Source: Bradyrhizobium sp.
GTDB taxonomy: Bacteria; Pseudomonadota; Alphaproteobacteria; Rhizobiales; Xanthobacteraceae
Direction of reading: 5' to 3'
Length of the DNA stretch: 34,765 nucleotides
Assembly (NCBI GenBank): GCA_028290305.1
Contig: JAQGKC010000357.1
Span: 1-34,765, forward strand
Shown here: positions 8,228-16,855 of the stretch, piece after piece
How positions within the stretch are numbered: position 1 is the stretch's first letter
How the letters are laid out: every line of letters begins with the position of its first letter
Translations under genes and position numbers: made by a program
Notes under the pieces: generated by a model
Seen by the model: only the letters and a program-made list of their open reading frames with translations
Told to the model about the DNA's origin: nothing
Database searches by the model: none

Positions 8228-9592
8228 ATGGAAAGATCGGTGGATGTCGCCAAATTTATCGATGACCGCGGGGTAGGGCGTTTTCAAATCCTGGTTCTCG
8301 TCTTGTGCTTCATCGTCATGATCATCGATGGTTTCGATGCTCAAGCAGTCGGATTCGTCGCTCCTATCATTTCGGTGGCCTGGGGAGTTTCAAAAGCTTC
8401 CTTTAGCCCGGTATTCGCGGCCGGCCTTCTTGGCATGGCCATAGGTGCGCTCGTGTTCGGTGCGTTGGCGGATCGGTTCGGACGCAAGATCATCATCATA
8501 TTCTGTTTCGTGACGTTCGGCTTTCTTACACTCGGCAAGGCATTGGTCTCGTCCATTCTGGCTCTGACCATTCTGCAGTTCGTGGCGGGTCTCGGCGTCG
8601 GCGGCGCAATGCCAAACGCCATCGCACTGATCTCCGAATATTCGCCGGCCAAACGACGATCGCTGATGGTGACGGTAGCGAGCGCCGGGTATTCGGTGGG
8701 AGCTAGCGGGGCGGGATTTCTGACCGCGCGTCTGGGTGCGAGCTACGGCTGGCAGGCAACCTTCGTTATCGGCGGCGCCGCGGCCCTGCTGATGGCGCCG
8801 GCGCTGATCATTCTGCTGCCCGACTCCATTCGCTTCATGGTTCTATCGGGCGCCCGGCGTTCGCGGTTGATGAGCATCTTGAACAAGATCGACCGGACGC
8901 TGCCGGTGAACGCCGACGTTGCTCTCACATCGAGCGAACGAAAGCTCGCTGGCTTGCCGGTCGGACATTTGTTCCGGGAGGGACGCACCGGGATGACAAT
9001 ATTTCTGTGGCTTGCCGTCTTCATGGACCTGCTGGTCATTTACTACATGACGAGTTGGCTGCCGGTCACGATTCATGGCGTGGGCGGCATTTCGGTGGAA
9101 GATGCCGCGATCGCGGCGGCTTTGTTCTCCGCGGCAGGCCTGTTCGGCACTCCTGTCGTGGGCCAATTGATGGACTGGTTCGGGCCTGCGCGCATGCTGG
9201 CGCTGTCGTTTCTTCTGGCCTCAGCCTGCATCGCGGCGACAGGTAGCTTTGCCTCATCCCATTTCGCGCTCAAGATCATCGTCTTCCTGGCCGGCTTCTT
9301 TTCGGTCGGCGCCCATCTCGGGTTGAGCGCGCTGGCGGGCGAACTCTATCCGACCTTCATGCGCGCCACCGGCGTCGGCTGGGCGCTCGGAATTGGCAGG
9401 TTCGGTTCGCTGATCAGTCCGGTGCTCGGCGGGCTGCTGCTGGGATGGCAATGGCAAGTGACATCGATTTTCCTGGCTGTCGCGGCGCCTGCCTTTCTCG
9501 CGGCGTTGTCGGTTCTGGCGGTGGGATTTTTCTCATCAACACGGCCCCGCGAGCAGGTGCCACTCGCGGGCGAGGCTGTATTGAATCGATAA
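8228..9592 (+). CDS. MFS transporter, aromatic acid:H+ symporter (AAHS) family
   Basis: A 454-residue transporter with the 12-helix MFS pattern. Helix 1 carries IDGFDAQAVGFVAP (33-46), the DGFD signature of the aromatic-acid symporters (PcaK/BenK type), and the loop between helices 2 and 3 has GALADRFGRK (78-87), the MFS motif A. A good ribosome binding site (GGGGAGG) precedes the ATG. Its place between two flavoprotein monooxygenases strongly suggests that it imports their aromatic carboxylate substrate using the proton gradient. It most resembles 4-hydroxybenzoate/benzoate/niacin-type carriers, which sequence alone does not separate. Confidence 0.9.
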   Translation: MERSVDVAKFIDDRGVGRFQILVLVLCFIVMIIDGFDAQAVGFVAPIISVAWGVSKASFSPVFAAGLLGMAIGALVFGALADRFGRKIIIIFCFVTFGFLTLGKALVSSILALTILQFVAGLGVGGAMPNAIALISEYSPAKRRSLMVTVASAGYSVGASGAGFLTARLGASYGWQATFVIGGAAALLMAPALIILLPDSIRFMVLSGARRSRLMSILNKIDRTLPVNADVALTSSERKLAGLPVGHLFREGRTGMTIFLWLAVFMDLLVIYYMTSWLPVTIHGVGGISVEDAAIAAALFSAAGLFGTPVVGQLMDWFGPARMLALSFLLASACIAATGSFASSHFALKIIVFLAGFFSVGAHLGLSALAGELYPTFMRATGVGWALGIGRFGSLISPVLGGLLLGWQWQVTSIFLAVAAPAFLAALSVLAVGFFSSTRPREQVPLAGEAVLNR

Positions 9593-9675
9593 CGTCGCCG
9601 CTGCGTTCCGCATCTGGTCCAGCGCAGCCTATCAAGATATCGAGACTGAAGAAGATGTACGAAAAGGTAATGGGA

Positions 9676-10872
9676 ATGCAGACGAAGTTGCCAAAGGTGC
9701 TGATCGCAGGCGCCGGTATCGCGGGCCTGGTGACGGGTCTCGCACTCCAGAAGATCGGAATCGCGGTTGAGATTTTCGAACAGGCGCCTGAGCTCCGCGA
9801 GTTGGGCGCAGGCGTGCAGTTAAGCGCAAACGGCACGCGCGTGCTGATCGCGCTCGGCCTGGAAGTGCAGATGAAGGCGATCGCATGCGAGCCGTCCGGA
9901 AAGGAAATCCGGCTGTTCAGCACCGGACAGACCTGGAAGTTGTTCGATCTCGGCGCCGAGTCGCAGGAGCTCTATGGTGCGCCGTACTGGACGCTGCACC
10001 GGGGAGACCTTCACCGGGTTCTGCTCGATGCCTTCAACGAGCGCGCGCCGGGCTGCTTGCATCTCGCTTCCCGTTGCGTCGGTTTCGAGGAGACCGAAAA
10101 TGGTGCCTGGCTGATCCTCGATAACGGGCAGCGCCATCATGGCGACGTCATCGTCGGCGCCGACGGGGTCCACTCCGAGATCAGGCGTCGGATCGGCAGC
10201 GATGCCAAACCGGCATTCACGGGGTTGGCAGCCTGGCGTGGGCTTGTGCCGATGGAGCGGCTACCCGCCGCGATGCGCCGGGATGTCGGGACCAACTGGG
10301 TCGGCCCCGGCGGTCACGTCATCACCTATCCGGTTCGACGCGGCGAACTGTTGAATTTCGTGGGAATCATCGAACGAGAAAGCTGGGCCGTCGAGTCCTG
10401 GACGGAGCAGGGCACCACCGAGGAATGTCTGGCTTGCTTTGCCGGATGGAACGATGAAATACATATCATCATCAGAACCCTCGACGTTCCCTACAAATGG
10501 GCTCTGCTGGGCCGCGAACCGCTTGCCGCATTCTGCACGCCACACGCATGCGTCATCGGCGATGCCGCCCACCCCACGCTGCCTTTTCTGGCCCAAGGCG
10601 GCAATATGGCGATCGAGGATGGAATGATCTTGGCGCGTTGCCTCGCAAAGTTCGATCCGCTCGCGGCACTCAAGCGTTACGAGGAGCTGAGACTTTCACG
10701 GACGGCGTCCATCGTGGTTAAGTCCGCCGAAAACGCCAAACGGTTTCATAATCCTGCGCTGGCAAATTCGGAAGGCGCGGCAGATTACGTCTCGCGCGAG
10801 TGGCAGCCGGAGCGGGTTCGCGATCGATACACCTGGTTGTTCGAATACGACGCCGTTACCCTTCCGGTTTGA
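9676..10872 (+). CDS. Second FAD-dependent aromatic monooxygenase
   Basis: A 398-residue paralogue of the enzyme at 7036, with GAGIAG (12-17), VIVGADGVHSEIRRR, and IGDAAHPTLPFLAQGG followed by MAIEDGMILARC. Likely another salicylate or hydroxybenzoate/hydroxynicotinate-type hydroxylase. The start is chosen at 9676: AAAAGG (9662-9667) lies 8 nt upstream, and the resulting N-terminus (MQTKLPKVLIAGAGIAG) aligns with that of the first monooxygenase. The open frame reaches back to 9445, inside the transporter gene, with other Mets at 9655 and 9670, but those residues match nothing in the family. Two divergent copies around one transporter suggest either two sequential hydroxylations or two related substrates. 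Confidence 0.88.
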   Translation: MQTKLPKVLIAGAGIAGLVTGLALQKIGIAVEIFEQAPELRELGAGVQLSANGTRVLIALGLEVQMKAIACEPSGKEIRLFSTGQTWKLFDLGAESQELYGAPYWTLHRGDLHRVLLDAFNERAPGCLHLASRCVGFEETENGAWLILDNGQRHHGDVIVGADGVHSEIRRRIGSDAKPAFTGLAAWRGLVPMERLPAAMRRDVGTNWVGPGGHVITYPVRRGELLNFVGIIERESWAVESWTEQGTTEECLACFAGWNDEIHIIIRTLDVPYKWALLGREPLAAFCTPHACVIGDAAHPTLPFLAQGGNMAIEDGMILARCLAKFDPLAALKRYEELRLSRTASIVVKSAENAKRFHNPALANSEGAADYVSREWQPERVRDRYTWLFEYDAVTLPV

Positions 10873-10878
10873 CCGTTC

Positions 10879-11685
10879 ATGCCCAAAAAACCCATCCCGA
10901 CCACAGGTGAGGTCAAGCCGCCCAGCCAGCAACGATCGATCCAATCGATTGAAATTGGCTTCACGCTGATCAGCGTACTCGAGCGGGCGGAAGGGCCGCT
11001 AGCGCTCAAGGAACTGGCGTTGCGTGCCGGCATGACCGCGAGCAAGGCGCATTTCTATCTGGTCAGTTTCAAGCGGGTTGGTCTCGTTGCCCAACTGGAG
11101 GCGACCGGGCACTACACACTGGGCCGCTACGCGCTCGACCTCGGTTTGAGTGCGCTGCGGCGCCTCGACCTTGTCGAGATATCGCGCGAGGCCATGCGCG
11201 CGTTGAGCGAGGACATCAGCGAGTCGGTGTTTCTTTCGGTGTGGGGCAACCGCGGTCCAACGATTGTGTTCAAGGTCGATGGTCCGCGGCGCATCCCGAT
11301 GACGTTGCAGATCGGATATGTTCTTCCGCTTCTCCGGAGCGCGACAGGGCGCATTTTTCTCACCCATCTGCCGGCGCAGCAAACAACCGCTTTCCTGCGC
11401 GAGGAAATCCTGGCGCTCGCTCCCGACATTCGCAAAAAACTCGACGCCGAGCGGCTGAAGCAGCGCGTCGTTGAATCCGGTGTCGCGGAAACCGAAAGCC
11501 TCCTGAATGACGGGTTCATCGGGTTGTCAGCTCCGGTGTGGAACCATCAGCACGACCTTGCCGGTGCGCTGACGATCATTTCGCCGAACGAGGGTCCCGC
11601 CGCCAACGGAAAACAGCATATTGTTCTGCTGCGAGAAGCCGCAAACGCGCTATCGCGTGCGCTGGGCGCTCCTGCGTCAAAATGA
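10879..11685 (+). CDS. IclR family transcriptional regulator
   Basis: A 268-residue regulator with an N-terminal winged helix (~14-80; IQSIEIGFTLISVLE, LKELALRAGMTASKAHFYL) and an IclR effector-binding domain (~90-265; SVWGNRGPTIVFKVDG, LRSATGRIFLTHLP, GFIGLSAPVWNHQHDLAGALTI). It begins 6 bp after the second monooxygenase stop and has no strong ribosome binding site, suggesting that it is the last gene of that operon and possibly coupled to translation upstream. IclR proteins often control aromatic catabolism in response to the substrate or an intermediate. The palindrome at 7003-7019 is the obvious candidate site. IclR regulators are more often divergent from their targets, so the co-directional order is slightly unusual. 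Confidence 0.92.
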   Translation: MPKKPIPTTGEVKPPSQQRSIQSIEIGFTLISVLERAEGPLALKELALRAGMTASKAHFYLVSFKRVGLVAQLEATGHYTLGRYALDLGLSALRRLDLVEISREAMRALSEDISESVFLSVWGNRGPTIVFKVDGPRRIPMTLQIGYVLPLLRSATGRIFLTHLPAQQTTAFLREEILALAPDIRKKLDAERLKQRVVESGVAETESLLNDGFIGLSAPVWNHQHDLAGALTIISPNEGPAANGKQHIVLLREAANALSRALGAPASK

Positions 11686-11753
11686 GCTCTGCTGGCCCTC
11701 GTCCGGCGGCTACATCGGAAAGACGCTGCCGCATCGAGCAACTGCCGCGTCAA

Positions 11754-12947
11754 TCAGCGGCGAAGCGTGCTGCGCAGTTTTTGCGATAGATGAAAAAGCA
11801 TATGATTATGTTTTACCAAGTGCTTGGCGCGATTGATGCCTGACATCGCGGCGGCCGCGATCTTGCCGCGCGGGCTGAGCGGGATGAAGCAATCGAAGAT
11901 CGGCTCGTCGCTCTTGCAGAACATTTGTTTGTAGTCGTCCGATCCGATTCCGAGGTCGAGCGCATGATAGCCGCGCCCGGCATAGTGGTCGACGATGTTG
12001 CGGATCAGGATCAGCCCGGGACTGTAACGCGAATTTTCGGACATCGTGTAGGTATTGAACATCATTGAAAAGCGGTTGCCGTCGGCGACGCCGGCGAAAA
12101 TCGCGATGACCTCGTCGTCGCATTCGAGGGCGTGCACATCGATCACGTGGTCGCCGCCTGCGACCGGCGTCATGCAGGCGCTGCGGACAAAATCCTCGAC
12201 GCCAGGTTCGGCGAACACGTTGGGCAGTTTCTGCTCCGCCATCCGCAGCGGCTTGATACGGAAGAACGCATCGAGCAGCCGCTTGATCTCGGTTTCGGTA
12301 CTAGCCGCGCAATAGCGATAGCCGGGAAGCCCTTGCAGCTTGCGCTCCTTGCCCTTGAGCCGGCGGCGAAATGAATTGCTGATCCGCGTCACGGGTGGCG
12401 CGTCGGGCTCGAACGTCAGCACCGGGCAGCTATTGACCGAGGCCTGGTTCGGCAGCATCGCCATCGGATTTGGCAAATCCCGCCAGCGCAACGGCTGTTG
12501 ATTGAGCGCCAGGACATCGGCCACGCACTGCTCGTGTATCGCCGATATCAGCGCATCGAGATCGACAGCAGTTGCGCCAACTGCGAATTCCCTGTTCCAC
12601 AACGCCATGTTGAAAGTCGCATGCTTGCCACCCATGAAACTGGCGGTGCGAACACCGTGCGCGTGCCTGAGCGCGAGTGGAAGCAGCAACAGCGGCTGGC
12701 GTTCCGCGTCATAGGCAACAACGATGAAAGGCCGAAAACCCTCGCGCTCACCGATCTGCCGTTGCCACGGGCTAAGGAAATCGAAGCGCTGATACGGCGT
12801 GGAGAAATGTTTCGGATCTTCGAGGCCACGCCAGATCGTCTCGGCCTGGCTGAGATCGCTGAAAATCTCGACGCCGGCGAAGCGGCTCGCTTTCGACCGC
12901 GCTGGCGCTTCGGCCGTTCGGCTTTCGATCGCGGCAGCCATGGTCAT
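11754..12947 (-). CDS. GNAT-fold acyltransferase, CelD/BcsL-like (Acetyltransf_6), EPS-associated
   Basis: A 397-residue protein of the COG5653 type, often annotated as cellulose biosynthesis protein CelD. The N-terminal half includes WRGLEDPKHFSTPYQRFDFLSPW and VAYDAERQPLLLLPLALR. The GNAT core is in the C-terminal half (~190-345): RRRLKGKERKLQ, then VIAIFAGVADGNRFSMMFNTYT and YSPGLILIRNIVDHYAGRG (a P-loop-like acyl-CoA region), then LDLGIGSDDYKQMFC. Family members probably transfer an acyl or aminoacyl group in surface-polysaccharide pathways; the exact reaction is unknown. It is divergent from the deacetylase-like gene at 13062, with 114 bp between them. Together the two look like the continuation of the EPS locus beyond the inserted block. 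Confidence 0.82.
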   Translation of the reverse strand: MTMAAAIESRTAEAPARSKASRFAGVEIFSDLSQAETIWRGLEDPKHFSTPYQRFDFLSPWQRQIGEREGFRPFIVVAYDAERQPLLLLPLALRHAHGVRTASFMGGKHATFNMALWNREFAVGATAVDLDALISAIHEQCVADVLALNQQPLRWRDLPNPMAMLPNQASVNSCPVLTFEPDAPPVTRISNSFRRRLKGKERKLQGLPGYRYCAASTETEIKRLLDAFFRIKPLRMAEQKLPNVFAEPGVEDFVRSACMTPVAGGDHVIDVHALECDDEVIAIFAGVADGNRFSMMFNTYTMSENSRYSPGLILIRNIVDHYAGRGYHALDLGIGSDDYKQMFCKSDEPIFDCFIPLSPRGKIAAAAMSGINRAKHLVKHNHMLFHLSQKLRSTLRR

Positions 12948-13061
12948 TGAGAAACCTGTCTATGGAAAATATTTACATTTTTCAGCCTTGGCCGACCTTT
13001 GCAAAGAAATGTCAACAAAGAGTAATGACAATGCGGCCGCGGCGGGGCGGAAATCGCCGTA

Positions 13062-14129
13062 GTGAGGGGCCAGACCTTGCCATCTGATATCCGATTGCTG
13101 ACGAGTCTGGGACTCGAGCTCGCCTATTTCAGCGGATACGCCCTGATCATGCAGCGATGGACCGGAGGCGCCGGCGTCATCCTGCGGTTTGAGCGCGTAC
13201 GGCCGCAGCGTGCCGTGCGATTTCAGCCGCTCAAATCTGCGGAAATTACGCCCAAATTTCTCGATCGGACGATCGGCGCGTTGAAGCGCTGGAAATTCGA
13301 TATCGTTTCAATGGACGAGGCTTGCCGGAGGGCGGTCACGCTGGCTTCGCCGAGACGGTTTGTTTGCCTGACATTCGATGGCGGTTACAAGGATCTGATG
13401 ATTTCGGCCTATCCGGTGCTGTCGCAACACGGTGTTCCCTTCACCGTTTACGTGCCGACGGCGTTTCCGGACGGAGTAGGCGAGGCGTGGTGGCTCGCGC
13501 TTGAAGAGATCATTGCGCGCGAGAATCGCATCAGCCTTGTGATCGATCGCAGGGAGCTGCATTTCAATATCGGGCGTACATCCGAAAAATATCAGCTCTA
13601 CGATTTTCTTTGGGGGTGGATGCGCTCGCTTCCGCCATCCGATCTGTCATCTGCGATCAACGATCTCTGCAAGCGATATTCCGTCAACCTCGCGGCCGTG
13701 TCGCGCGAAGCATCGATGGACTGGGGCGATCTGGCGAGGCTTGCAGCCGATCCGCTCGTAACGATTGGAAGCGCGACGGTGAACTATCCAATTCTGTCGA
13801 ACCTGAAGGACGCGGCTGCGTTGCGCGAGATGACGATGGGGATGGCGGTCGCGCAAGCCGCGTTCCACCGCGATGTCAGGCACTTTGCCTATCCGTTCGG
13901 CGATCGCACTACCTTCCGCCGGCAACATGTCGCGATGGCTTCGGAGGCGGGCTTTGCGAGCGCAGCATCGGCGATATCCGATATGGTCGCGACGGCGGGC
14001 CGAACCAATCTGCACGCGCTTCCACGTATCGCCTGGGATGGGCGGCAGCGTTCGCTGCGGGCCCTGCGCGTGATGCTGTCGGGCGTCACATTTCCTGCGG
14101 CCAAACGTGCCCGCGGCGCAGATCTTTAG
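13062..14129 (+). CDS. Polysaccharide deacetylase (NodB-fold) family protein lacking the metal-binding triad
   Basis: A 355-residue carbohydrate-esterase-4 fold protein. Motif 1 is present as LTFDGGYKD (103-111), where active enzymes read TFDDGY: Asp106 (the usual base) remains but the metal-binding Asp is Gly107. Motif 2, H(S/T)xxH in active enzymes, reads ATVNY (238-242) within [12 protein letters not shown], so both metal His residues are Ala and Tyr. Motif 3 survives as HFAYPFGDR (274-282). All three metal ligands are therefore missing and hydrolysis is unlikely; a binding or scaffold role in EPS processing is inference. The GTG start at 13062 gives a hydrophobic-rich N-terminus; Met30 (13149) is an alternative and neither has a clear ribosome binding site. 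The 3' end overlaps the convergent DUF2842 gene by 4 bp. Confidence 0.85.
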   Translation: MRGQTLPSDIRLLTSLGLELAYFSGYALIMQRWTGGAGVILRFERVRPQRAVRFQPLKSAEITPKFLDRTIGALKRWKFDIVSMDEACRRAVTLASPRRFVCLTFDGGYKDLMISAYPVLSQHGVPFTVYVPTAFPDGVGEAWWLALEEIIARENRISLVIDRRELHFNIGRTSEKYQLYDFLWGWMRSLPPSDLSSAINDLCKRYSVNLAAVSREASMDWGDLARLAADPLVTIGSATVNYPILSNLKDAAALREMTMGMAVAQAAFHRDVRHFAYPFGDRTTFRRQHVAMASEAGFASAASAISDMVATAGRTNLHALPRIAWDGRQRSLRALRVMLSGVTFPAAKRARGADL

Positions 14130-14332
14130 GCGTCCGGCCGCGCCATCCAGCTGATGATAGGCATCGCCGGCAACACCCAGCCGATACCGGCCACGACATA
14201 GAAGATCGCCTGCAGCAACCCCGAGTTCGCCAGCCACGGCGTCTGCGCCACCGTCATTCCCATCAGCGACCACACCACCACCAGCACCAGCAGTGCAATG
14301 GTTCCGATGAATTTGCGGGTGCGTATCGTCAT
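14126..14332 (-). CDS. DUF2842 small membrane protein
   Basis: A 68-residue protein starting [15 protein letters not shown], with two hydrophobic helices (~9-28 and ~35-60) separated by a short polar loop and ending WMARPDA. It matches the DUF2842 family of small alphaproteobacterial inner-membrane proteins, whose function is unknown. The open frame extends upstream to 14410, but the Met at 14332 gives the family's usual short N-terminus. It is divergent from ctaA, with 93 bp between the two starts that must hold both promoters. The pairing next to a heme A synthase may hint at a role connected to the respiratory membrane; that is a guess. Confidence 0.75.
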   Translation of the reverse strand: MTIRTRKFIGTIALLVLVVVWSLMGMTVAQTPWLANSGLLQAIFYVVAGIGWVLPAMPIISWMARPDA

Positions 14333-14425
14333 GACGGAAATGTGCAACTCGTCGCAGGTGGGCGCCTTGCGCGCGGGGAGGGGCGGACTATAAGGTGCGC
14401 GGAAATTCAATCAAGCACAGCTTCG

Positions 14426-15517
14426 ATGACCGGTATTTCCGCCCAACCAACACCAGGCAACCGCGCCGTCCGCTGGTGGCTGGTGACAGTCGTGATCCTG
14501 ATTGCCGCCATGGCGCTGGTCGGCGGCGCGACGCGTCTCACCGAATCCGGGCTCTCGATTGTCGAATGGAAGCCGGTCACCGGAACTCTGCCGCCGCTCA
14601 ATCAGGAGCAATGGACGCAGGCGTTCGACGCCTACAAGACCATCCCGCAATATCGCGAACTCAACGCCGGCATGACTCTCGGCGAGTTCAAGACGATTTT
14701 CTGGTGGGAATGGAGCCACCGGCTGCTTGGGCGCGTGATTGGCGTCGCTTTTCTGCTGCCGTTTCTCTGGTTTCTGTGGCGCGGCGCTTTGAGCGCAGAC
14801 CTCAGACTCCGGTTGTGGCTGATCTTCGGCCTCGGCGCGCTGCAGGGCGCGGTCGGCTGGTGGATGGTGGCCTCGGGGCTTTCGGAGCGGGTCGAAGTTT
14901 CGCACTATCGGCTTGCCACCCATTTGATGCTGGCGCTCTTCATTTTCTCGGCCATTGTCTGGACGCTGCGGCGACAGGTGAACGGGCCGCCACTTGCTGC
15001 GTCTTCGCGACTCAAGATCACCAGCGTGGCTCTGCTGATGCTGACATTCGTGCAGCTTTATCTGGGCGCGCTGCTCGCAGGACTGCGCGCCGGCCGGGTC
15101 TACAATACCTGGCCACAGATCGACGGTGCGCTGATTCCATCCGCGGCGCGGCTGTTCTTCGACGAGCCATGGTGGCGCAATCTGTTCGACAATACGCTTA
15201 CCGTGCAGTTCGAGCATCGCATGGTGGCTTATGCGTTGTTTGCGCTGGCGATACTGCATGCGGTCGATGCCGTTCGCTCACGGGCCGAGACCGCCGCGGT
15301 CAACGGCGCGCTGTGGCTGGCGGCGGCAATCACTTTGCAGGCCACGCTCGGCATTCTCACGCTGCTCAATCAGGTTCCTGTCCCGCTCGCCTTGGCGCAT
15401 CAGGCCGTCGCGATGTCGGTTCTGACGCTCGCAATTTTTCAGGCGGAACGATTGGTTGCCCGGCGACCGGAGTCCACACCGCAAAAACTGGTTCTGCCGG
15501 CCACTCAAATCGGTTGA
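14426..15517 (+). CDS. ctaA: Heme A synthase (COX15/CtaA, type with 8 TM)
   Basis: A 363-residue inner-membrane enzyme that oxidises the C8 methyl of heme O to the formyl group of heme A for aa3-type cytochrome oxidases. It shows eight hydrophobic segments in two four-helix halves, each with paired His: [10 protein letters not shown] (His98) and [11 protein letters not shown] (His160/His166) in the first half, EHRMVAYA (His264) and [10 protein letters not shown] (His325) in the second. [21 protein letters not shown] (33-53) is the family's N-terminal signature. The ATG at 14426 is chosen because homology starts just after it; the open frame continues back to 13610 inside the deacetylase-like gene, but that part is a shadow. 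No ctaB (heme O synthase) is nearby. Confidence 0.95.
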   Translation: MTGISAQPTPGNRAVRWWLVTVVILIAAMALVGGATRLTESGLSIVEWKPVTGTLPPLNQEQWTQAFDAYKTIPQYRELNAGMTLGEFKTIFWWEWSHRLLGRVIGVAFLLPFLWFLWRGALSADLRLRLWLIFGLGALQGAVGWWMVASGLSERVEVSHYRLATHLMLALFIFSAIVWTLRRQVNGPPLAASSRLKITSVALLMLTFVQLYLGALLAGLRAGRVYNTWPQIDGALIPSAARLFFDEPWWRNLFDNTLTVQFEHRMVAYALFALAILHAVDAVRSRAETAAVNGALWLAAAITLQATLGILTLLNQVPVPLALAHQAVAMSVLTLAIFQAERLVARRPESTPQKLVLPATQIG

Positions 15518-15563
15518 TTTGAGCAATTCTAATTTCATTGCGATGTGCAGAAGCGCCTTGTTT

Positions 15564-15578
15564 ACGGGACTTTCCCGT
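15564..15578. terminator. Short hairpin downstream of ctaA (weak terminator candidate)
   Basis: ACGGGA-CTT-TCCCGT is a perfect 6-bp stem with a 3-base loop, 46 bp after the ctaA stop. There is no T-run behind it, so a rho-independent terminator is doubtful. The rest of the gap 15518-15669 before the FTR1 gene shows no clear promoter. Confidence 0.3.
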
Positions 15579-15669
15579 CTCTGCGCGCCCGCTGACGTAG
15601 TTGTGTGGAACGGCACAGCTTTAACTTAAAACTTTGCGGCGATAAAACGAGCCAAATACGGGGTCGTTC

Positions 15670-16485
15670 ATGTCATCTGCATTCATCCAGGCCGCCGTCA
15701 TTCTGCTCCGCGAGGGGCTTGAGGCCATGCTGGTGATCGCCGCGCTTGCCGGCTACCTGACCAAGGCGGGTGCCGGCCATCGCATCCAGGCCCTCTACGG
15801 CGGATCGCTTTCGGCGGTGGGAGCCAGCATCATCGCCGCCTGGCTGTTCGCGGTGCTGAACTCGGGCGAACACAGCGACATCCTCGAGGGCATCATCATT
15901 CTGATCGCCGCAAGCCTGATGCTTTACGTCAGCGGCTGGCTGATGGTGAAGCAGGATCCGCGCGGCTGGCAGGACTATCTGGCGCACAAGGCCGACAGCG
16001 CGCTGGCGCAGGACACCGTCTGGGCGGTCGGCGCGCTCGCCTTCCTTGCGGTATTTCGCGAAGGCGCCGAAACCGTGCTGTTCATCAACGCGCTTGCGGC
16101 CACCGAGGGCGGTTGGAGCGCCGGCCTGTTCGCAGGGTTGGGCGCCGCGACCATCGGGCTCGTCGTACTGTTCTATTTCATCAATTTGATCGCGCAAAAG
16201 ATTCCGCTGCGGCCGCTGTTCATCATCACATCGGCATTCCTGTTTGCGATGGCGATCAAATTCATTGGCGAAGCCGTGCAGGAGTTCCAGGAACAATCGA
16301 TATTGCCGTTCACCGAGCTGAAAAGCGTGGCCTGGCTCGACGCTATCGGGTTGAATCCGACGGTCGAGGCGCTGTCCGCGCAGCTATTGGTGATCGTGTT
16401 TGCGCTCGCGACCTATTCGGTGGTGCAGCGTAACAGCCGGCTCACCCGCGCCGACAAGGACGCTGCGCGCACGGCGAAGCCGTAA
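15670..16485 (+). CDS. FTR1 family iron permease
   Basis: A 271-residue membrane protein with about seven helices and the duplicated REGxE iron-binding motifs of the FTR1/EfeU family: REGLE at 14-18 in helix 1 and REGAE at 130-134 in helix 4. DILEG (70-74) is a third conserved acidic site. Such permeases move iron across the inner membrane, classically with a ferroxidase or periplasmic partners (EfeO/EfeB); none of these is encoded here. The gene stands alone, convergent with a small secreted-protein gene (10 bp between the stops) and 152 bp after ctaA. A link with heme A synthesis is possible but unproven. No clear Irr, Fur or RirA box was recognised upstream. Confidence 0.88.
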   Translation: MSSAFIQAAVILLREGLEAMLVIAALAGYLTKAGAGHRIQALYGGSLSAVGASIIAAWLFAVLNSGEHSDILEGIIILIAASLMLYVSGWLMVKQDPRGWQDYLAHKADSALAQDTVWAVGALAFLAVFREGAETVLFINALAATEGGWSAGLFAGLGAATIGLVVLFYFINLIAQKIPLRPLFIITSAFLFAMAIKFIGEAVQEFQEQSILPFTELKSVAWLDAIGLNPTVEALSAQLLVIVFALATYSVVQRNSRLTRADKDAARTAKP

Positions 16486-16495
16486 AGCGCGCGGG

Positions 16496-16855
16496 CTAGC
16501 AGTAGCCGTAAACGCCGCAGGCGTAGGGCAGGCGATTCCAGAAGCTGGTGTAAGGGCCGCCATAATACGGACCTTGATAGTCATAGGAATGGTTTGATCC
16601 GTAATAGCCGGGAAGCGTCGCAGATCCCGGAAGCAAGGGCGTGCGCGGCGGAAACCGGACATAGGGAACGCCTCCGTCCGACGGCGTGAAAAGGACGTCC
16701 GATTCTTCCTCCACATAGGCTCGGCGGCCATAGGGTGGCGGCGCTTTGCGATAAACGGTCGCTCCGGATCTGTAATGCGAGTCCGGCAAGTCAGCGGCAA
16801 CAGCGGGCGCGCCTGCGAAAATCGCGACCAGAAATGGCGTCGTCCAGCGCAACAT
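16496..16855 (-). CDS. Small secreted Tyr/Gly/Pro-rich protein, hypothetical
   Basis: A 119-residue protein with a clear Sec signal peptide (MLRWTTPFLVAIFAGAPAVAA, cleavage expected after AVA). The mature part is rich in Tyr, Gly and Pro (APPPYGRRAYVEEESDV, YYGSNHSYDYQGPYYGG) and ends CGVYGYC with two Cys. The ATG at 16855 is preferred because GGAG lies about 9 nt upstream; an in-frame ATG at 16873 has no ribosome binding site. It resembles the many short periplasmic or cell-surface proteins of Bradyrhizobium-type genomes, but no named family was recognised. Its tail-to-tail position with FTR1 does not imply co-regulation. Confidence 0.6.
   Translation of the reverse strand: MLRWTTPFLVAIFAGAPAVAADLPDSHYRSGATVYRKAPPPYGRRAYVEEESDVLFTPSDGGVPYVRFPPRTPLLPGSATLPGYYGSNHSYDYQGPYYGGPYTSFWNRLPYACGVYGYC

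Noticed and set aside
13610..14425. N-terminal extension of the heme A synthase frame
   Set aside because: It lies out of frame inside the deacetylase-like gene and is low-complexity; homology begins after the ATG at 14426.
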